NCBI RefSeq assembly: GCF_030646615.1
Contig: NZ_JAUSLG010000089.1
Coordinates: 1 to 64,000, forward strand
Origin: Phenylobacterium sp.
Lineage (GTDB): Bacteria; Pseudomonadota; Alphaproteobacteria; Caulobacterales; Caulobacteraceae
DNA length: 64,000 nt
Direction of reading: 5' to 3'
Part shown: piece by piece, positions 61,301-64,000 of the stretch
How the letters are laid out: the number at the start of each line of letters is the position of its first letter
Position numbering within the stretch: position 1 is the stretch's first letter
Program-made: the position numbers and the translations under genes
The notes under the pieces: model-generated
Told to the model about the DNA's origin: nothing
The model's database searches: none
Seen by the model: only the letters and a program-made list of their open reading frames with translations

Positions 61301-62935
61301 ATGCGCCGCGCGACCCTGAAATCCCTTCTGCTCGCCACCGCCCTGATGGGGGCGGGCGCGGCCCAGGCCGCCGCCTTCGACCTGGTGATCCTGGGGGGCC
61401 AGGTGGTGGATGGCACGGGCAAGCCTGCCTATCGCGCCGACCTGGCCATTGACGGCGACCGGATCGTGCGGATCGCCCGGGACGGGCTCAAGGCGGAGGA
61501 CGGCGACGCCGTGCTCGACGCCCGCGGCCTGATCGTGGCGCCGGGCTTCATCGACAACCACGCCCACATCGCCGACAACATCGACCAATATCCCCTGGCC
61601 GAAAACTTCGTGCGCCAGGGCATAACCAGCATCATCGCCAGCCTGCACAGCGGCCCGCAGCCCTATCCGCTGAAGCCCTATGTGGAAGCCCTGAAGGTCG
61701 CCCCCAATGTCGGCTTCTTCGCCGGCCACAGCTTCGCCCGCACCCAGGTGCTGGGCATGGCCAACCGGGCGCCGAACCCGACCGAGCTGGCGCAGATGCA
61801 GAAGATCATCGCCGACACCATGGCTGACGGCGCGCTGGGGATGTCCACCGGCCTGGTCTATGTGCCGGCCAACTACGCCCGGCCCGAAGAGGTGATCGCC
61901 ATGGCCAAGGTCGCCGCCTGCTGGGGCGGGATCTATGTCTCGCACATGCGCGACGAGGGGGCCGGCGTGCTGGACTCCGTGGCCGAGGTGATCGACGTCG
62001 CCGAACAGGCCGGGCTGCCGGGCCAGATCAACCACCACAAGGCCATGGGCTCCACCCAGTGGGGCTGGAGCGTCAAGACCTTGGCCATGATCGACGAGGC
62101 CCGCGCCCGGGGCCTCGACATCACCCATGACCTCTACCCCTATTCGGCCTCCAGCTCGTCCTCGGCGGTGATGTTCCCCGGCTGGGCCCTGGCCGGCGGC
62201 CCCGATGGCTTCAAGGCCCGAATGGAGGATCCCGAGGTCCGGCCCAGGGTGGAGGTCGAGATGATGCGGATCCTGATGGTCCAGCGGGGCGGGGCGGACC
62301 TTGAGCGCCTGCAGTTCCGCAGCCTGGCGGCCGATCCGTCCTATGACGGCAGGACCCTGGCCGACCTCGCCCGTGACCGTGGGCTGGCCGGCACGCCGGA
62401 GGACGCGATCCAGCTGCTGATCGAGCTGCAGCTCAAGGGCGGGTTTACGGCCATCTATCACGTGATGGACGAGGCCGATGTGGTGCGCATCCTGCAGCAC
62501 CCACTGGCCATGATCGAGACCGACGGCGACCCGGTGGGCTTCGGCGACGGCTTCCCGCACCCGCGCACCTATGGCGCCTTCCCCCGGGTGCTCGCCCGCT
62601 ATGTGCGCGAGCAGAAGGTCATCACCCTGGAGGACGCCGTGCGCCGTATGACCTCCCTGGCCGCCGACCAGGTCGGCCAGACCGAGCGGGGCCGGCTGGT
62701 TGAGGGCGCCTTCGCCGACATCACCGTCTTTGACGCCGACACCATCGCCGACAGGGCGACCTTCGAAGACCCCCACCAGTACGCGGTGGGCGTGCGCCAT
62801 GTGGTCATCAATGGCGTGCCGGTGATCCGCTCAGGGGCGCTGACCGGCACCATGCCCGGCCGGCCGCTGCTGGGGCCTGCGCGCCCCGCCGCCGTCCGGC
62901 CCGACCCGACGACGCCAGGGTGCCCGGCCGCCTAG
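61301..62935 (+). CDS. D-aminoacylase-type amidohydrolase, exported (third, divergent member)
   Basis: A 544-residue enzyme of the same broad family as the two copies beside it but clearly more distant. The signal peptide ends near GAAQA. Metal-site text: VAPGFIDNHAHIADN, FFAGHSFARTQVLGMANR, YVSHMRDEGAGVLDSV, INHHKAMGSTQWGWSV and MIETDGDPVGFGDG. A C-terminal Pro-rich tail of about 20 residues is extra. The ATG has AGGA nine bases upstream. The stop TAG shares a CTAG with the stop of the convergent LigB-like gene. Its specificity may be for other N-acyl or D-residue dipeptides. Confidence 0.88.
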   Translation: MRRATLKSLLLATALMGAGAAQAAAFDLVILGGQVVDGTGKPAYRADLAIDGDRIVRIARDGLKAEDGDAVLDARGLIVAPGFIDNHAHIADNIDQYPLAENFVRQGITSIIASLHSGPQPYPLKPYVEALKVAPNVGFFAGHSFARTQVLGMANRAPNPTELAQMQKIIADTMADGALGMSTGLVYVPANYARPEEVIAMAKVAACWGGIYVSHMRDEGAGVLDSVAEVIDVAEQAGLPGQINHHKAMGSTQWGWSVKTLAMIDEARARGLDITHDLYPYSASSSSSAVMFPGWALAGGPDGFKARMEDPEVRPRVEVEMMRILMVQRGGADLERLQFRSLAADPSYDGRTLADLARDRGLAGTPEDAIQLLIELQLKGGFTAIYHVMDEADVVRILQHPLAMIETDGDPVGFGDGFPHPRTYGAFPRVLARYVREQKVITLEDAVRRMTSLAADQVGQTERGRLVEGAFADITVFDADTIADRATFEDPHQYAVGVRHVVINGVPVIRSGALTGTMPGRPLLGPARPAAVRPDPTTPGCPAA

Positions 62936-63741
62936 AGGGTTAGCGCCAGGCCGCCCATGCCCGAGGCCCAGCTGGGCATAGGCTCATAGTACAGGCGCTC
63001 GCCGCGGGCGCCGGGGGTGGCGCCGGCCAAGGCGATCCAGGCGCTGACCTCCAGCCCGCCATTGCCGGCCGCCTCCAGGATCTCGGCGTTGGTCAGGCGG
63101 GCGAGCTCGGCGCCACGTCCCTCGGTCATGGCGGCCATGAAGGCGAGGTCCCATTGCGCGTTGACCTGGCCTTCCTGCGGCACCCCCAGCCAGTGGGAGA
63201 GGCCGCCGCCGGCCAGCAGGGCGACCCGCTCGCCCGCCGGACGCACGGTCTCCACATAGGTCTTCAGCAAACCGCCCAGGCGCCAGCAGGCCTCGGGCTC
63301 CGGCGCCGGGGCGATGGCGGCATTCACATAGAGTAGCGCCGTGGGCAGGGTCCGGTTCGGGTCGACGACCCCGTGGGGGATCATCACGCCGTGGTCGGGC
63401 CGCACGCCTGAGAGGGTCTGCACCGCCTGGCCCTGGTCGTCGAGGAAGTCGGCCAGGCCTTGCGCGAAGGCGGCCGCGCCGGGGACAGGGTCGGTGGGCA
63501 GGCCCATGTCGCCATAGGGGACCAGGACATCGTCCAGGGCCACAGCGAAGGGGGCCGGCTGGTCGGCATGGAAGTTGTTCAGGTGGTCGGCGGTGATGAC
63601 CACCAGGACATCAGGCCGCGTCGCGTGCAGCCGGCGGCCGATCTCGCGCATCCCTTGAAAGACCCGCTCGGCCTGGTCCTCCACGCCGTCCGGCGCGCCC
63701 AGCACATGGGAGGTGGCGAAGGCTCCGACGATCTCGCCCAT
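62932..63741 (-). CDS. Class III extradiol dioxygenase, LigB-type catalytic subunit
   Basis: A 269-residue LigB-superfamily ring-cleavage dioxygenase. All residues known to matter in LigB have counterparts: His12 in ATSHV, His53 in ITADHLNNF, the catalytic histidine in AGGGLSHWLG and the metal glutamate in NGGLEVSAWIALAG, with DHGVMIPHG also conserved. It opens the ring of a catechol-type compound (protocatechuate, gallate or a relative) next to a hydroxyl group. It follows the LigA-like stop by three bases. Which substrate is used cannot be read from sequence. Confidence 0.88.
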   Translation of the reverse strand: MGEIVGAFATSHVLGAPDGVEDQAERVFQGMREIGRRLHATRPDVLVVITADHLNNFHADQPAPFAVALDDVLVPYGDMGLPTDPVPGAAAFAQGLADFLDDQGQAVQTLSGVRPDHGVMIPHGVVDPNRTLPTALLYVNAAIAPAPEPEACWRLGGLLKTYVETVRPAGERVALLAGGGLSHWLGVPQEGQVNAQWDLAFMAAMTEGRGAELARLTNAEILEAAGNGGLEVSAWIALAGATPGARGERLYYEPMPSWASGMGGLALTL

Positions 63742-63744
63742 GGG

Positions 63745-64000
63745 CTATCTCCGGTCGAAATAATAGCTGATGGGGAACGGCGTGATGGTCGCCCGACCCG
63801 ACCAGATCAGCCACTTGATGATCAGGTTCGGATGGATGCCCAGGCCGTGCAGATCGTCGCGCCCGCCCTGGTTCAGGACCTCGCGGGCCTCATCCGGCAC
63901 GCCGAAGCGGTCGAACAGCTGGGCTGGATCACTCCGGATCAGCCCCCGGTCGGCCGGCGTGGCGATCAGGTGGTGAATCATGGCGTGAACGCCCTCGGGC
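63745..64000 (-). CDS. LigA-type small subunit of extradiol dioxygenase, 5' end probably beyond window
   Basis: At least 78 residues. The helical LigA text is visible in SDPAQLFDRFGVPDEAREVL and GLGIHPNLIIKWL. An ATG at 63981 could start it, but the frame stays open to the window edge and reads PEGVHA before that methionine, which lines up with the GVYAVNR-like opening of LigA proteins. A start outside the window is therefore more likely. It is co-transcribed with the LigB-like gene downstream, together forming an alpha-beta dioxygenase. Confidence 0.75.
   Translation of the reverse strand, partial: PEGVHAMIHHLIATPADRGLIRSDPAQLFDRFGVPDEAREVLNQGGRDDLHGLGIHPNLIIKWLIWSGRATITPFPISYYFDRR

Overview
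The window looks like a chromosomal segment of a free-living, high-G+C alphaproteobacterium, most likely in Caulobacterales (Phenylobacterium/Caulobacter type). The pointers are uniformly GC-rich codon use, an alphaproteobacterial initiator tRNA with an A-U pair in the anticodon stem, three TonB-dependent receptors, many secreted or Tat-exported hydrolases, and tightly overlapping catabolic operons each with its own local regulator. No phage, insertion sequence, CRISPR array or rRNA is visible. The genus is an inference.

Layout. 1-120: 3' part of initiator tRNA-Met and its terminator. 164-2810: a beta-lactamase-fold serine hydrolase and a Tat-exported M28-like protein. 10349-2825 (minus): a translationally coupled operon of TonB receptor, MFS carrier, type B carboxylesterase, acyl-CoA ligase and TetR regulator, preceded by a MalT/LAL-type LuxR regulator (13270-10511). 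13466-18354 (plus): hydantoinase/oxoprolinase A, DUF917 partner, NCS1-type permease with a one-base frameshift, and a secreted esterase. 29337-18447 (minus): ALDH, SDR, IclR, aromatic-acid MFS carrier, exported amidohydrolase and PaiB-like flavoprotein, then a siderophore-type TonB receptor and a lipoprotein amidohydrolase. 30162-31341: DUF4198 protein divergent from a two-unit PNPOx-like protein.

31606-43105: amidohydrolase plus MFS pair, TauD dioxygenase with GntR regulator, a short A/T-richer patch (AbrB-like protein, sulfotransferase-like protein), a methyltransferase, acetaldehyde dehydrogenase plus 4-hydroxy-2-oxovalerate aldolase, an aspartate-dehydrogenase-like protein, a second GntR, an FAD hydroxylase and a cupin. 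Copies of TTGTCATACA(A) sit upstream of three of these units, suggesting one GntR regulon for an aromatic, probably amide- or nitrogen-containing, substrate. 43150-47549: LysR, DgcN, DgcA and a dicarboxylate symporter, which read as D-glutamate uptake and catabolism. 54320-47571 (minus): MoxR, DUF58, BatA, BatB and a BatD-BatE fusion, an envelope stress module. 54389-62935: three D-aminoacylase-type amidohydrolases around a large TonB receptor, two of them close paralogs in inverted orientation. 64000-62932 (minus): LigA- and LigB-type subunits of a class III extradiol dioxygenase, the first running off the window.

Together the genes describe a scavenger that imports bulky amides, esters and N-acyl amino acids through TonB receptors, cleaves them in the envelope, and takes the products into central metabolism through CoA ligation, meta-cleavage-type aldol cleavage and D-amino acid epimerisation. 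Six members of the amidohydrolase superfamily in 45 kb is the most striking overall feature.
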